A stretch of 64,000 bases of DNA from Sphaerochaeta sp032144095 (GCF_032144095.1 NZ_JAVSNJ010000001.1:1-64000), one strand, 5' to 3'. Positions 40,204 to 49,690 are shown, numbered from the stretch's first letter. Numbers and translations are program-made. Notes: generated by a model from the letters alone, not told the origin.

Positions 40204-41256
40204 ATGGCACGCAAAAACCTTCTGAAGGGCTTTAAGAAGCCCAAGGGGATTACCTTTGAACACAACGCAGTAGAGCCTAATTATGGCCGGTTTATTGCCT
40301 ATCCCTTTGAGAGAGGCTTTGGAACCACAATCGGCAATACGCTGCGAAGGGTGCTTCTCTCATCTATCCAGGGGTATGCCGTCACTGCTGTGAAGTTCAC
40401 CAGCTTCAATGAAGATGGTGTCCCTCATATGATCTCGAGCGAATTCGAGCAGCTACCCGGAGTCCGTGAGGATATCTCCGACATAATTGCTGCTTTGAAG
40501 AAGCTGCAGATCAGCATGCCTGAGGACTCGGAGGGGACTAACCTCCTCATTGAGTGCAAGGGCCCTGGCGTTGTGACAGGTGCAAACTTCGAGCGTGACC
40601 AGGTTGAGATCACCAACAAGGATCTGGTACTCTTTACGATGATGGATGATGCCAACATCGAAATGGAAGTGCAGATAGACCTTGGTAGGGGCTATGTCCC
40701 GTCTGAAATCAACGAGAAGTACATAGAAGAGATTGGGACTATCCCCATCGATTCCACTTTCTCACCGGTTACTCGCGTAAAGTATTCGATTGAACCCACC
40801 CGTGTTGGCTATCGTAGTGATTATGACAAGCTCACACTGGAAATCTACACCGATGGAACTATTGTTCCTCAGAATGCCTTGGCTGAAGCTGCGAAGATTG
40901 CGAAGGATTACTTCCAGATCTTCATCAACTTCGATGAGACTCTGATCAGTAGCAATGATGAGGTAGATGAAGAGGAAGAGAGAGTCAGGAAGATTCTCAA
41001 TACCTCTGTTGAGGAACTGGAGCTGACCGTAAGGTCCAGCAACTGCCTCAAGAACGCCAACATCAGAACTATTGGGGATCTGACCAAGAAGACTGAGGAA
41101 GAGATTGCTAAGACGAGAAACTTTGGTAAGAAGAGTCTTTCTGAAATCAAGGACAAGCTAAAGGAATGGAATCTCAGCCTTGGGATGACAGACTATAGCG
41201 TTTTGAAGACAGCAATCAGAGTACCAGGGAACAAGGAAGAAGAGAATGAAGCATAG
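40204..41256 (+). CDS. rpoA: DNA-directed RNA polymerase alpha subunit
   Basis: This is the assembly and promoter-contact subunit (350 aa). The N-terminal domain has FIAYPFERGFGTTIGNTLRRVLLSS. An acidic linker (about 248-262, SSNDEVDEEEE) leads to the C-terminal domain that binds UP elements and activators (SNCLKNANIRTIGDL, FGKKSLSEIKDKL). AAGGAG precedes ATG 40204. The 3' end overlaps rplQ by 11 bp. Confidence 0.97.
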   Translation: MARKNLLKGFKKPKGITFEHNAVEPNYGRFIAYPFERGFGTTIGNTLRRVLLSSIQGYAVTAVKFTSFNEDGVPHMISSEFEQLPGVREDISDIIAALKKLQISMPEDSEGTNLLIECKGPGVVTGANFERDQVEITNKDLVLFTMMDDANIEMEVQIDLGRGYVPSEINEKYIEEIGTIPIDSTFSPVTRVKYSIEPTRVGYRSDYDKLTLEIYTDGTIVPQNALAEAAKIAKDYFQIFINFDETLISSNDEVDEEEERVRKILNTSVEELELTVRSSNCLKNANIRTIGDLTKKTEEEIAKTRNFGKKSLSEIKDKLKEWNLSLGMTDYSVLKTAIRVPGNKEEENEA

Positions 41257-41704
41257 GATTGGATTCAATGCGCTGAACAAGACCTCCTCACATAGGAAAG
41301 CAATGAAGCGCAACATGGTGACCTCCCTTTTCAGGTATGAAAGGATCGAGACCACCAAGTCAAAGGCTCTTGAAGTTCGTAGAATGGCTGAGAAGATGAT
41401 TACCCGTGCAAAGACCGACAGCGTTGCAAACCGCCGTCAGATCGCAAGGGATATCGCTGACGAGGCTATCGCTGCAAAACTCTTCACAGAGATCGCTCCC
41501 ATGTTTGCTGAACGGAAGGGCGGCTATACCCGCATCCTGAAGACCGGCAACCGTCTCGGCGACGCAGCTGAAATGGTCATCCTCGAGCTGGTGGAGAAAA
41601 CCGCTAAGCCCGATAAGAAGGCTAGCAAGAAGGCTGAGAAAGCTGCTGCAAAAGCAGAAGATAAAGTAGCTTCCAAAAAAGCTGCGACAAGCACAGAGGC
41701 CTAG
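41246..41704 (+). CDS. rplQ: 50S ribosomal protein L17
   Basis: This tunnel-exit protein has a core of about 120 residues (KHRIGFNALNKTSSHRKAMKRN, TRILKTGNRLGDAAEMVILEL). It is followed by a Lys/Ala-rich tail of about 35 residues, giving 152 aa in total. It starts inside the 3' end of rpoA (11-bp overlap) and is the last gene of the array. A strong terminator follows about 90 bp downstream. Confidence 0.95.
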   Translation: MKHRIGFNALNKTSSHRKAMKRNMVTSLFRYERIETTKSKALEVRRMAEKMITRAKTDSVANRRQIARDIADEAIAAKLFTEIAPMFAERKGGYTRILKTGNRLGDAAEMVILELVEKTAKPDKKASKKAEKAAAKAEDKVASKKAATSTEA

Positions 41705-41790
41705 GCCAATGTTGCTGAGAAGCGTGCAAAAGAGGACAAACAAGACTCGCTAGCGCACCTTCACCAAACGTACTGCCCGAAAGGGCTAAG

Positions 41791-41817
41791 CCGCTGTTGT
41801 AATGACAGCGGTTTTTT
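41791..41817 (+). terminator. terminator of the S10-spc-alpha array
   Basis: CCGCTGT (41791-41797) pairs perfectly with ACAGCGG (41805-41811), followed by six T. A small GCCC-GAAA-GGGC hairpin (41775-41786) precedes it. Confidence 0.85.
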
Positions 41818-41914
41818 CTGTTTTATGGTGTTCCTGTGAGGTTTTATGGGATGGAATTATGTCAAATTGTCAGGATATATATACTTATAGCCAAGATTCT
41901 TGACAAGATGTGCC

Positions 41915-41956
41915 TTGACAAGTACTACATCCATTCGTATGATTGTAACATTACAA
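41915..41956 (+). promoter_or_regulatory. promoter of the rny operon with a palindrome at the start site
   Basis: TTGACA (41915-41920) and TATGAT (41938-41943) are 17 bp apart. A second TTGACA lies 15 bp upstream. TTGTAA-CA-TTACAA (41943-41956) spans the expected start near 41950 and could be an operator. Confidence 0.6.
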
Positions 41957-41969
41957 TAGGGGGTAGTAT

Positions 41970-43502
41970 ATGAATCTTATACTAACAATCCTCCTTAGTT
42001 GTTTTATTGGTATCATCTTAGGTTGGTTAAGCCGTTGGCTGTATGCGAAATTTAAGCTTACCTCGGTCGAACAGAGAGCTGTACGACTGAATCAGGAAGC
42101 AATAAAGGAAGCGGAAGCAAAAAGCAAAGAGCTTTTGCTTGAGACTCGTGACCTGTTGTTGAAAGAACAACAACAGCAGGAACGGGAAGCTAGAGAAAGG
42201 CGAAGTGAATTGCAACGCTCTGAACGACGACTCTTGCAGAAAGAGGAGAACCTCGAGCATAAGCAATCAGAATTGGATGCTATCAGAAAGCAATTGGGAG
42301 AAAGGGAAGCTGGTCTTGCCCAAAAAGAACTTGAGGTTGTCGCCAAAGAGGGCAGCCTGATTACTGAACTTGAACGCATAGCAAGCATGAGCTCGGAAGA
42401 GGCTAAGAATTCGATCATGGAGAGCATGTACAACGAAGCTCGACGTGATGGACAGTTGATGGTCAACAAGATCGAACAGGAAGCCCAGCTTTCTGCAGAC
42501 AAGAAGGCCCGTGATGTTATCATTACCTCAATACAGCGCCTTGCTACTGAGGTTACCAGTGATGTGACGATTAGTTCTGTGAGTTTGCCAAGTGATGAGA
42601 TGAAGGGAAGGATCATCGGCCGGGAAGGCCGGAACATCCGTACCCTCGAGACCCTGACGGGTGTGGATGTCATCATTGACGACACCCCTGAGGCTGTTGT
42701 CATCTCCTGTTTTGATCCTGTTCGCAAGGAAATTGCCCGTGTCTCCCTGGAAAGGTTGGTTCAGGATGGAAGGATCCACCCAGCCCGAATCGAGGAAGTG
42801 GTCAACAAGGTTACCAAGGAAATTGGACGGATTATCGCTGATGAAGGCGAAAAAGTCATCTTTGAGCTTGGTGTGCACAATATGGGACCTGAAACCATCC
42901 GTGCTTTGGGTAGACTCTACTTCAGGACTAGCTATGGCCAGAATGTGCTCAACCACTCCAAGGAGGTCGCAATCCTCTCCGGAATGATAGCGAGCGAAAT
43001 TGGGGCGAATAGCGAACTAGCCATGAGGGCTGGCCTGTTGCACGACATCGGTAAGGGTATCGAGACCGAAAGTGATGCCAACCATGCTGAGCTTGGAGCT
43101 GAGATGGCAAAGAGGCTTGGGGAAGATCCCCGGGTTGTCAATGCGATCCTTGCCCACCATAACGATACCGAACCGACCACCATCGAGGCGGTCATCGTCC
43201 AGATTGCTGACGCCATCAGTGCCGCGCGCCCCGGTGCACGTCGTGAAACGTTGGACAACTACATCAAGAGGCTCGAATCCCTTGAGCATATTGCTGAGAG
43301 TTTTGCCGGCGTGGATAAGGCTTTTGCCATCCAGGCAGGTCGCGAGCTGAGGATTCTGGTCAACAACGACCAAGTTTCTGATGACGGGGCCAAGGATATT
43401 GCCAAGGGGATCGCCAGTCGCATTGAGGCTGAGCTTCGGTACCCTGGCAGGATCAAGGTGACCATCATCCGAGAGATGAGGGTCGTCGAGTATGCTAGGT
43501 AG
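41970..43502 (+). CDS. rny: ribonuclease Y
   Basis: This membrane-anchored endoribonuclease (510 aa) starts mRNA decay. It has an N-terminal membrane helix (about 3-24) and a long coiled coil (about 35-170). A KH domain (GRIIGREGRNIRTLETLTGVD) follows, then an HD domain with the metal-binding RAGLLHDIGK. GGGGG precedes ATG 41970. It heads a small operon with the YmdB-type gene, a pairing conserved in many bacteria. Confidence 0.96.
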   Translation: MNLILTILLSCFIGIILGWLSRWLYAKFKLTSVEQRAVRLNQEAIKEAEAKSKELLLETRDLLLKEQQQQEREARERRSELQRSERRLLQKEENLEHKQSELDAIRKQLGEREAGLAQKELEVVAKEGSLITELERIASMSSEEAKNSIMESMYNEARRDGQLMVNKIEQEAQLSADKKARDVIITSIQRLATEVTSDVTISSVSLPSDEMKGRIIGREGRNIRTLETLTGVDVIIDDTPEAVVISCFDPVRKEIARVSLERLVQDGRIHPARIEEVVNKVTKEIGRIIADEGEKVIFELGVHNMGPETIRALGRLYFRTSYGQNVLNHSKEVAILSGMIASEIGANSELAMRAGLLHDIGKGIETESDANHAELGAEMAKRLGEDPRVVNAILAHHNDTEPTTIEAVIVQIADAISAARPGARRETLDNYIKRLESLEHIAESFAGVDKAFAIQAGRELRILVNNDQVSDDGAKDIAKGIASRIEAELRYPGRIKVTIIREMRVVEYAR

Positions 43503-43510
43503 GGTAGAGA

Positions 43511-44311
43511 GTGTCTGATACGAAAACGTTTGTGGCCCTGTTGCTAGGGGATGTCTGCGGACAACCCGGATGCAGGGCGCTTTTTATGGGCCTTGGCTCC
43601 CTGGTCAAGGACTATCGTGCTGATATGGTCATCGTCAACGGCGAAAATGCAGCCAATGGCTTTGGCCTTTCGGCATCTCTTATGGAACAATTTTTTTCCT
43701 TGGGCGTCGATGTCATCACCAGTGGAAACCATATCTGGCAACAGGATGACCTGCGCCCCTATCTTGATAGCGAGAAGCGGTTGCTTCGCCCTGCCAACTA
43801 CCCGCCCCAGGCTCCTGGCCATGGGTCGGTGGTGGTGGATGTGAAGGGGACCAAGGTCGCAGTGCTCAACCTCCAGGGGCGCATGCAGCTTCCTTCGATC
43901 GACTGCCCCTTTAGGATTGGGCTGGAGCAGGTGCAGAAACTCCGCAAGCAGACCCCCCTGATCTTCGTGGACTTCCATGCGGAGAATACGGAGGAAAAAG
44001 AGGCCCTCGGCCTCTACCTGGATGGAAAGATCTCTGCCATGGTAGGGACACACACCCATGTGCAGACCGCCGACGAGAAGATCCTTCCGCAAAAGAGTGC
44101 CTACATCACCGACATCGGCCTTTGTGGTCCCTCTGAGAGTGTCATAGGATCTGATCCTGGGATCTCGATAGCCCGGCAGCTGACCCAGATGCCCATGCGT
44201 AGCGAGATCGCAGATACACCTCCTGTTTTGCAAGGAGTCTGTATTACGGTGGAGAGTGCGACAGGCAATGCCCTGAAGATTGAACGCTTCAGCAGGAATT
44301 TCCTCATCTGA
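43511..44311 (+). CDS. YmdB-type metallophosphoesterase (TIGR00282 family)
   Basis: This 266-aa calcineurin-like enzyme is related to Bacillus YmdB, a 2',3'-cyclic-nucleotide phosphodiesterase. Metal ligands sit in LLGDVCGQPG, VNGENAANG, SGNHIWQQ, DFHAE and GTHTHVQTAD. It uses a GTG start 8 bp after rny, and its stop overlaps the next ATG (TGATG). The neighbouring RNase Y suggests a link to RNA turnover, which is an inference. Confidence 0.9.
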   Translation: MSDTKTFVALLLGDVCGQPGCRALFMGLGSLVKDYRADMVIVNGENAANGFGLSASLMEQFFSLGVDVITSGNHIWQQDDLRPYLDSEKRLLRPANYPPQAPGHGSVVVDVKGTKVAVLNLQGRMQLPSIDCPFRIGLEQVQKLRKQTPLIFVDFHAENTEEKEALGLYLDGKISAMVGTHTHVQTADEKILPQKSAYITDIGLCGPSESVIGSDPGISIARQLTQMPMRSEIADTPPVLQGVCITVESATGNALKIERFSRNFLI

Positions 44312-45099
44312 TGAAACAGAGGAAGAGGCCGTTGTTGCAGTTGCTCGCTCAGCAGTATGGGACAGCGTACACCAAAGACCAGCTCACCGCCTTCATTGCC
44401 TGCAGGAATGTCTATGCCAATGGGGAGCTCTCTACCGATCCCAAACAGCTGTTCGCTGAGGACAGCACCCTTTCCCTAAGCTTCGAGAAGTATGTCTCCC
44501 GTGGGGGCTTCAAGCTTGAGCAGGCCCTGGATGCCTTCGGCCTTTCCGTCGAGGGTCTTGTCATGCTCGATGCGGGCTCGTCCACCGGTGGGTTTACCGA
44601 CTGCCTTCTCCAGAGAGGGGCCAGCTTGGTCCATAGTGTCGATGTCGGCTACAACCAGCTTGACTGGCGACTCAGGACCGATGGCAGGGTCCATGTCCAT
44701 GAAAAACAGAATATCATGACGCTGGAAGGCCTCGATCCGCCGGCAGAGGCTGCGGTGTGTGACCTGTCGTTCCGCTCCATTGGAGAGGCCGCTTCCCATA
44801 TCCTGTCCCTATGCGGGGATACCTGGCTGGTATCGCTGATCAAGCCTCAGTTCGAGGTACCCAAGAATTTGGAGAATTTTACCGGTGTCATCACCGATGT
44901 CGGACTCTTGGAGGAGGTCATGCTGACAGTCTACTCCTTTCTTGCTGAGGAAGGGGTAGGTTTCCATGGCCTGGTATTGAGTCCCATAACAGGACACAAG
45001 GGCAACAGTGAGTTCTTGGCTCTGCTGAAGAAAGGTGAGGGGTGGGACCTTCCTACCTTCACCGAACGGCTGGCAGGGCAAATCTCTCTCCCTCAATGA
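44311..45099 (+). CDS. tlyA: TlyA family rRNA 2'-O-methyltransferase
   Basis: This 262-aa protein has an N-terminal S4-like RNA-binding domain (about 15-60) and an RrmJ/FtsJ-type methyltransferase domain. YVSRGGFKLEQALDAF begins the catalytic part. The SAM loop is LDAGSSTGGFTDCLLQRGA, and SVDVG and LIKPQFE provide further catalytic positions. TlyA methylates 16S and/or 23S rRNA cytidines and affects capreomycin sensitivity. The gene overlaps the preceding gene by TGATG and the convergent GerMN gene by 41 bp. Confidence 0.88.
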   Translation: MKQRKRPLLQLLAQQYGTAYTKDQLTAFIACRNVYANGELSTDPKQLFAEDSTLSLSFEKYVSRGGFKLEQALDAFGLSVEGLVMLDAGSSTGGFTDCLLQRGASLVHSVDVGYNQLDWRLRTDGRVHVHEKQNIMTLEGLDPPAEAAVCDLSFRSIGEAASHILSLCGDTWLVSLIKPQFEVPKNLENFTGVITDVGLLEEVMLTVYSFLAEEGVGFHGLVLSPITGHKGNSEFLALLKKGEGWDLPTFTERLAGQISLPQ

Positions 45100-45568
45100 G
45101 CAGGACCAGATCCTTGACCTGGGGGAAACCCGTTGCGGTCCTTCTGAGCTGTTCGTAGGCGCCATCAAGGTCGGGGCTCTGGAGAAACTCCTTGCTGATG
45201 TCTACAAAGAGCACCTTGTTAGAGAGGGTGAGGCCGATGAGTCTGGTCCCTTTCTGGATCGAGGAGACAGCGCCTTCCTTGAGCGCCTGCAGATCGGGAC
45301 CCCCAAGCAAACTCTCGAACGTGTCATGGTAGGCCGAACCTCCCTTGCGTTGCTGTCTTTGGCGGAAGGCCCGTATCGTCCTGTCCGCGGTGAAGAACCA
45401 GACGCTCACCGATTGTGTCTGCGCCTTTGGCCCTTCTGAGGCTGTGCCCAGCAAGTTGAGGACTCCGCTTTTCTGGATGGATTGGTGCACGATGGGCAGT
45501 CCGATCGCCAATACGGTCGCAGTAAACAGAATCCAAGCCACAAAGATGATGAGGGCTCGCCTATGCAT
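45059..45568 (-). CDS. GerMN domain membrane-anchored protein
   Basis: This 169-aa protein has an N-terminal membrane segment (about 5-25) and an extracytoplasmic GerMN-like domain in its second half (VSSIQKGTRLIGLTLSNKVLF then VDISKEFLQ). GerMN domains occur in spore-germination GerM and in lipoproteins of non-sporulating bacteria; the role here is unknown. A start at 45613 would add 15 residues, but the GGGAGGGGG before 45568 favours the shorter form. Its 3' end overlaps tlyA by 41 bp. Confidence 0.72.
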   Translation of the reverse strand: MHRRALIIFVAWILFTATVLAIGLPIVHQSIQKSGVLNLLGTASEGPKAQTQSVSVWFFTADRTIRAFRQRQQRKGGSAYHDTFESLLGGPDLQALKEGAVSSIQKGTRLIGLTLSNKVLFVDISKEFLQSPDLDGAYEQLRRTATGFPQVKDLVLLIEGERFALPAVR

Positions 45569-45650
45569 CCCCCTCCCTTTCCTTGGTCCCTGTGCCGCTT
45601 CTTCACCGTTCATACGCCCATTCTAGACGAATTGGAGTTGGGTTTCCAGC

Positions 45651-45679
45651 TTTACATGAGAGGATAAAGCCCGTATAGT
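45651..45679 (+). promoter_or_regulatory. promoter placed for leaderless ptsI mRNA
   Basis: TTTACA (45651-45656) and TATAGT (45674-45679) are 17 bp apart. The expected start near 45686 is about 3 nt before ATG 45689, and no ribosome site is seen in between. Confidence 0.6.
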
Positions 45680-45688
45680 ACATTACAT

Positions 45689-47422
45689 ATGAGGATATTC
45701 AAGGGTATTGCAGCTTCCGAAGGACTCTCCAAAGGAAAGGCCTTGTTGCATGTGCGTTCGTCCATGGTTGCGGAAAAGCAACATATCATGGCCAAGGATG
45801 TGCAAGGGGAACTGCAAAAGATCCATAAAGCTGTTGAACGATCGAAAAAGGCCCTGGAAGAGCACCAGGGTCCTGACATCTCCGCAGAGCCTGCAGAAAT
45901 TTTGCAGACTCATCTGATGATGCTCAGCGACCCTGAGTATCTTGGCCAGATTGCACAGTACATCTCAACAAACCTGGTATGTGCACAATGGGCTGTGGAG
46001 GCAGTGACCGAAAGCATGGTCTCCCTGCTGGAGAGCTCGTCCGATGAGATGCTCAAGGAACGGAGTGTGGATTTTAGGGATGTGTCGCTCCATCTTCTTG
46101 ATGCGCTGAGCAACAGGAGCCAACGTACGGTGAAAAACCTTACCGAGGATGTCATTCTTGTTGCCGATTCTTTGATGCCCTCCGAGCTCTTCTCGATGGA
46201 CAAGAGCCATATCTTGGGGATTGCCCTGGACGGGGGAGGGAGGGCGAGCCATGTTGCCATCCTTGTCAGGGCCTTCAACATCCCCTCAGTCATTGCCTTG
46301 GGATCTGCTTCACAAAAGGTACATGACGGAGATGAGATTATCGTGGATGGCAACTATGGTGAGGTGTTTGTCCGACCTGACCTTACTGCCGCCCAGAACC
46401 TGAATGAGCGCTATGCCCGTTGGCAGGCCCATGAACAAGAACTGAGACAGATGATCGATTTGCCCACCAGGATGACCGATGGTCATGAGGTGCTGCTTAA
46501 GGCAAATCTCCAGACAGTCTCCGAGATCGGTTCTGCCAAGGAGGTCGGCGCCTCCGGTGTCGGACTCTTCCGTTCTGAGTTCCTGTTTATGGACAGCGTT
46601 GGAGGGTCCACGGAAGAACAACAGTTCGAAGCCTATAAAGAGGTGATCGAGGCTATGGCACCATTGCCGGTAACCATCCGAACCATTGACGTGGGTGGGG
46701 ACAAGGTTGTACCGGGGATGGGCATTGATGAGAAAAACCCGATCCTTGGCTGGAGGGCCGTTCGCTTCTGCCTGTCACGAAAGGACATCTTCTCTGTACA
46801 GTTGCGCGCGTTGCTGCGGGCAAGTGTCTATGGGAAGCTACAGATTATGTTTCCGATGATCAGCGGTGTGGAAGAGTTGAACGCGGTGTTGCATCTTTTG
46901 GAACATGTGAAGGAAGAGTGCAGGACCGAACAGATTCCCTTCGATCCTGACATCAAGGTCGGCACCATGATAGAGGTACCCTCTGCTGCATTGTGTGCTG
47001 ATATTCTCGCAAAGAAAGTTGATTTCTTCTCGATCGGAACCAATGACCTGATCCAGTATACGATTGCTGTCGATCGGGGGAACGAGAAGATTGCCCATCT
47101 GTTTCAGCCATTTCATCCGGGAGTGTTACGCTCCTTGCAGATGATCGTGGAGAAAGCCCACCAGGAGAATATCCCTGTGAGCCTCTGCGGAGAGATGGCT
47201 AGTGATCCTCTCTGTTCTGTGCTGTTGGCCGGACTGGGGATGGATGAATTGAGTATGGGGTCCCAAAGCCTCCTACAGGTCCGCAAGATCCTCCGCGACG
47301 TCTCGTTTGCCGAGGCTAAGCAACTTGCCGACCATGTGATGGAAATGGATTCCTATCTTACGATTACAACCTATATAAGGGAGTGGATGCATGACCGATT
47401 CGATCATTTCACCACCATCTGA
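45689..47422 (+). CDS. ptsI: phosphoenolpyruvate-protein phosphotransferase (PTS enzyme I)
   Basis: This enzyme (577 aa) moves phosphate from phosphoenolpyruvate to HPr. The phospho-accepting histidine is H188 in GGRASHVAILVRAFNIPSVIALG. The PEP-binding half has GLFRSEFLFMD, IRTIDVGGDK and the C-terminal CGEMASDP with the conserved Cys. The start MRIFKGIAASEGLSKGKAL matches the family start, yet it has no ribosome site. No ptsH or sugar-specific gene is nearby, so it may serve a regulatory or incomplete PTS. It overlaps der by 32 bp. Confidence 0.93.
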   Translation: MRIFKGIAASEGLSKGKALLHVRSSMVAEKQHIMAKDVQGELQKIHKAVERSKKALEEHQGPDISAEPAEILQTHLMMLSDPEYLGQIAQYISTNLVCAQWAVEAVTESMVSLLESSSDEMLKERSVDFRDVSLHLLDALSNRSQRTVKNLTEDVILVADSLMPSELFSMDKSHILGIALDGGGRASHVAILVRAFNIPSVIALGSASQKVHDGDEIIVDGNYGEVFVRPDLTAAQNLNERYARWQAHEQELRQMIDLPTRMTDGHEVLLKANLQTVSEIGSAKEVGASGVGLFRSEFLFMDSVGGSTEEQQFEAYKEVIEAMAPLPVTIRTIDVGGDKVVPGMGIDEKNPILGWRAVRFCLSRKDIFSVQLRALLRASVYGKLQIMFPMISGVEELNAVLHLLEHVKEECRTEQIPFDPDIKVGTMIEVPSAALCADILAKKVDFFSIGTNDLIQYTIAVDRGNEKIAHLFQPFHPGVLRSLQMIVEKAHQENIPVSLCGEMASDPLCSVLLAGLGMDELSMGSQSLLQVRKILRDVSFAEAKQLADHVMEMDSYLTITTYIREWMHDRFDHFTTI

Positions 47423-48968
47423 GCTGGATATTGAACAGTCTGGCGCTGTCGAGGCTAAAATGCCTGTCATCGCTATCATAGGAAGGCCCAATGTGGGCAA
47501 GTCAACGCTCTTCAACCGCCTGATCGGCAAACGAAGGGCCATCACCGACCCGACTCCAGGAGTAACGCGCGACCCTATTCCCGAACGCTGGCTTCTGGGT
47601 AACCATCCTGTCACCATCATTGACTCAGGTGGAGTCAAGATCGACCGTGAAGGCCTCGATGGCCTGGTTGCGGAAAAAAGCCTCTCGCTGCTTGCTACCT
47701 CTGACGCCATCATCTTCATGATGGACATTACCGAGGTGACGGCCGAGGACCGGGAGCTGCTGGAATTTATGCGCCCCTTTACGGATAAGATGGTCCTGGT
47801 GGTCAACAAGGTTGACACCCCTTCCCGTGACGACCTGCTTTGGGAGTACTATGAATATGGGTACCAGCGTGTGCTGGGTATCTCGGCTGCCCATGGGCAT
47901 GGCATCGAGGAACTGGAAGACATGCTGCTCGGCATGTTGGACATGGTCAGCCTCGACGAGGCTCCTGAGGAGAAGGAAAGCGTAAAGCTTGCAATCCTGG
48001 GAAAGCCAAATACCGGGAAAAGCACCCTTGCAAATCTGCTGGTTGGGGAGGATATCTCCATCGTCAGCAATATAGCCGGCACCACGCGTGATGTCGTCAT
48101 GGGTGCATTCACCTACAAGGGCAGTGACTTCACCGTGCTCGATACTGCAGGCATACGCAGAAAGAACAAGGTTGATGACGATGTCGAATACTATTCGGTA
48201 AACCGGGCGATCAAGACCATCGACGAGGCCGATGTGGTGTTGCTGATGATTGATGCGATCGAAGGCCTCTCCGACCAGGACAAGAAGATCGCCCAGCTCA
48301 TCGTACGCCGGGGAAAGGGTGTCATCCTTGTACTGAACAAGATTGACCTGCTTGCAGGGGTTGGCAACCAGCTTGACGCCATCAAGGACAGGATGCGCTT
48401 CTTGTTCCCTATCCTCAGCTTTGCCCCGATCTCCGCCATCAGTGCAACCCAGGGCATAGATATCGGAAAGTTGCTCGATACCGTCTGGGGCGTCTGGAAA
48501 CAGCTGAACAAGCGTGTTGACACGTCAACGCTGAACACTGCCATCAAGGAGTGGGGCGAGGCGTACCAGCCTCCCCGTGGCTCTACCGGACACTTCAAGG
48601 TCTATTATGGAACGCAGATCAGTGCAAACCCCATCAGGTTCCTGGTTTTCGTCAACAAGTTCAAGGATTTCCCTCCCATCTATGTCCAGTATATGAAGAA
48701 CTGTATTCGTAGGGATCTTGGGTTTACCCAGGTACCTATCGAGATTGACCTTCGGGAGAGAAAGCGAAATCCTTCCCTCAACGATAGGCCCAAGAAGTTC
48801 AATACTTCAGAGACTTCCCCCAAGGGTCCTGTTTCACGCAAGCTTACCGGAGGCAGGGCCGTGGCCAAGCCCAAGGGAACCAAGCCTGGGAACAAGGCCT
48901 CTGTGACCAAATCGGCGAAACGTACTGCAAAGCAGACCCGAAACGCCGGTTCGAAGAAACGGGGTTAG
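47391..48968 (+). CDS. der: ribosome biogenesis GTPase Der (EngA)
   Basis: This is a double GTPase (525 aa) for 50S assembly. The first P-loop is GRPNVGKST (about 32-40) with switch DPTPGVTRD. The second is GKPNTGKST (about 204-212), followed by AGTTRDV and a KH-like C-terminal domain. A Lys/Arg-rich tail of about 45 residues extends beyond the core. The start is inside the ptsI 3' end (32-bp overlap), with AGGGAG 7-8 nt ahead; MPVIAIIGRP at 47460 is a possible alternative. Confidence 0.95.
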   Translation: MTDSIISPPSELDIEQSGAVEAKMPVIAIIGRPNVGKSTLFNRLIGKRRAITDPTPGVTRDPIPERWLLGNHPVTIIDSGGVKIDREGLDGLVAEKSLSLLATSDAIIFMMDITEVTAEDRELLEFMRPFTDKMVLVVNKVDTPSRDDLLWEYYEYGYQRVLGISAAHGHGIEELEDMLLGMLDMVSLDEAPEEKESVKLAILGKPNTGKSTLANLLVGEDISIVSNIAGTTRDVVMGAFTYKGSDFTVLDTAGIRRKNKVDDDVEYYSVNRAIKTIDEADVVLLMIDAIEGLSDQDKKIAQLIVRRGKGVILVLNKIDLLAGVGNQLDAIKDRMRFLFPILSFAPISAISATQGIDIGKLLDTVWGVWKQLNKRVDTSTLNTAIKEWGEAYQPPRGSTGHFKVYYGTQISANPIRFLVFVNKFKDFPPIYVQYMKNCIRRDLGFTQVPIEIDLRERKRNPSLNDRPKKFNTSETSPKGPVSRKLTGGRAVAKPKGTKPGNKASVTKSAKRTAKQTRNAGSKKRG

Positions 48969-48969
48969 G

Positions 48970-49674
48970 ATGGGATTCCTTGTAGACCAGGATATCAAGG
49001 TGCTCTGCCTTGATATCGATGGGACGCTCTATCCCAAACGGATGCTCAACGCTCGGATGCTCCGCTCTGCATTCCCTTCACTCCCCCTTGGCCTGGGATT
49101 CAACCAGGTGAGGCAGGAGTATAGGAGGGTGCAGGATAGCGAGCCGACGGTCCCTGCCGACCGGCAGGGATTACTGCAGCGACAGGCCCACCTGATGCTC
49201 AGCCACCTGGGCAAGAAGCATGATGCGAACAGTGTTGAAGCCATGATGGCTAGGCTAGACCGTCAGTTCTACCAGGCATGGCAACGCTCTTTCCTTTCCA
49301 TCAAGGGCTCTGCCCATATGCGGGAGGCCCTTGTGAAGGCCAAGCAGCAGGGGCTGAAGATTGCGGTCTTCAGCGATTTTCCCGTTGCGAGGAAGCTGGA
49401 GACCTTGGGCATTGATTCCCTGGTGGACCTTGCCCTCAGTTCCGAGGACAGTGGGTATCTCAAACCCAGCCCCAAGGCCTTTTCCTACCTGCTTGCACAT
49501 CTAGACGGCTCGCCTTCAGAGATGCTCTATGTGGGGGATAGCTATAGCAAGGATTGCCAGGGAGCAAAGCGGATGGGCATGCGCAGCTGTCTTCTTACCC
49601 GCTCCCGGGGTGAATTTTCTGATGCTGATCTGGTGGTCAGTTCTTGGAAGGAGTTCATTTCTCTGTTACTCTAG
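48970..49674 (+). CDS. HAD superfamily hydrolase
   Basis: This 234-aa phosphatase-like protein has the nucleophile motif LDIDGTLY (D15, D17), motif II VFSDF, a lysine in YLKPSPKAF and the acidic motif YVGDSYSKDCQGA. The helical cap between motifs I and II marks subfamily IA. The substrate cannot be predicted. It starts one base after the der stop, so it is probably in the same transcript. Confidence 0.87.
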   Translation: MGFLVDQDIKVLCLDIDGTLYPKRMLNARMLRSAFPSLPLGLGFNQVRQEYRRVQDSEPTVPADRQGLLQRQAHLMLSHLGKKHDANSVEAMMARLDRQFYQAWQRSFLSIKGSAHMREALVKAKQQGLKIAVFSDFPVARKLETLGIDSLVDLALSSEDSGYLKPSPKAFSYLLAHLDGSPSEMLYVGDSYSKDCQGAKRMGMRSCLLTRSRGEFSDADLVVSSWKEFISLLL

Positions 49675-49690
49675 TGCAAGGGGGTCTACT

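Noticed and set aside
39073..40263. 396-codon minus-strand frame opposite rpsK-rpsD
   Set aside because: It crosses three well-supported ribosomal protein gene boundaries and shows no motif.
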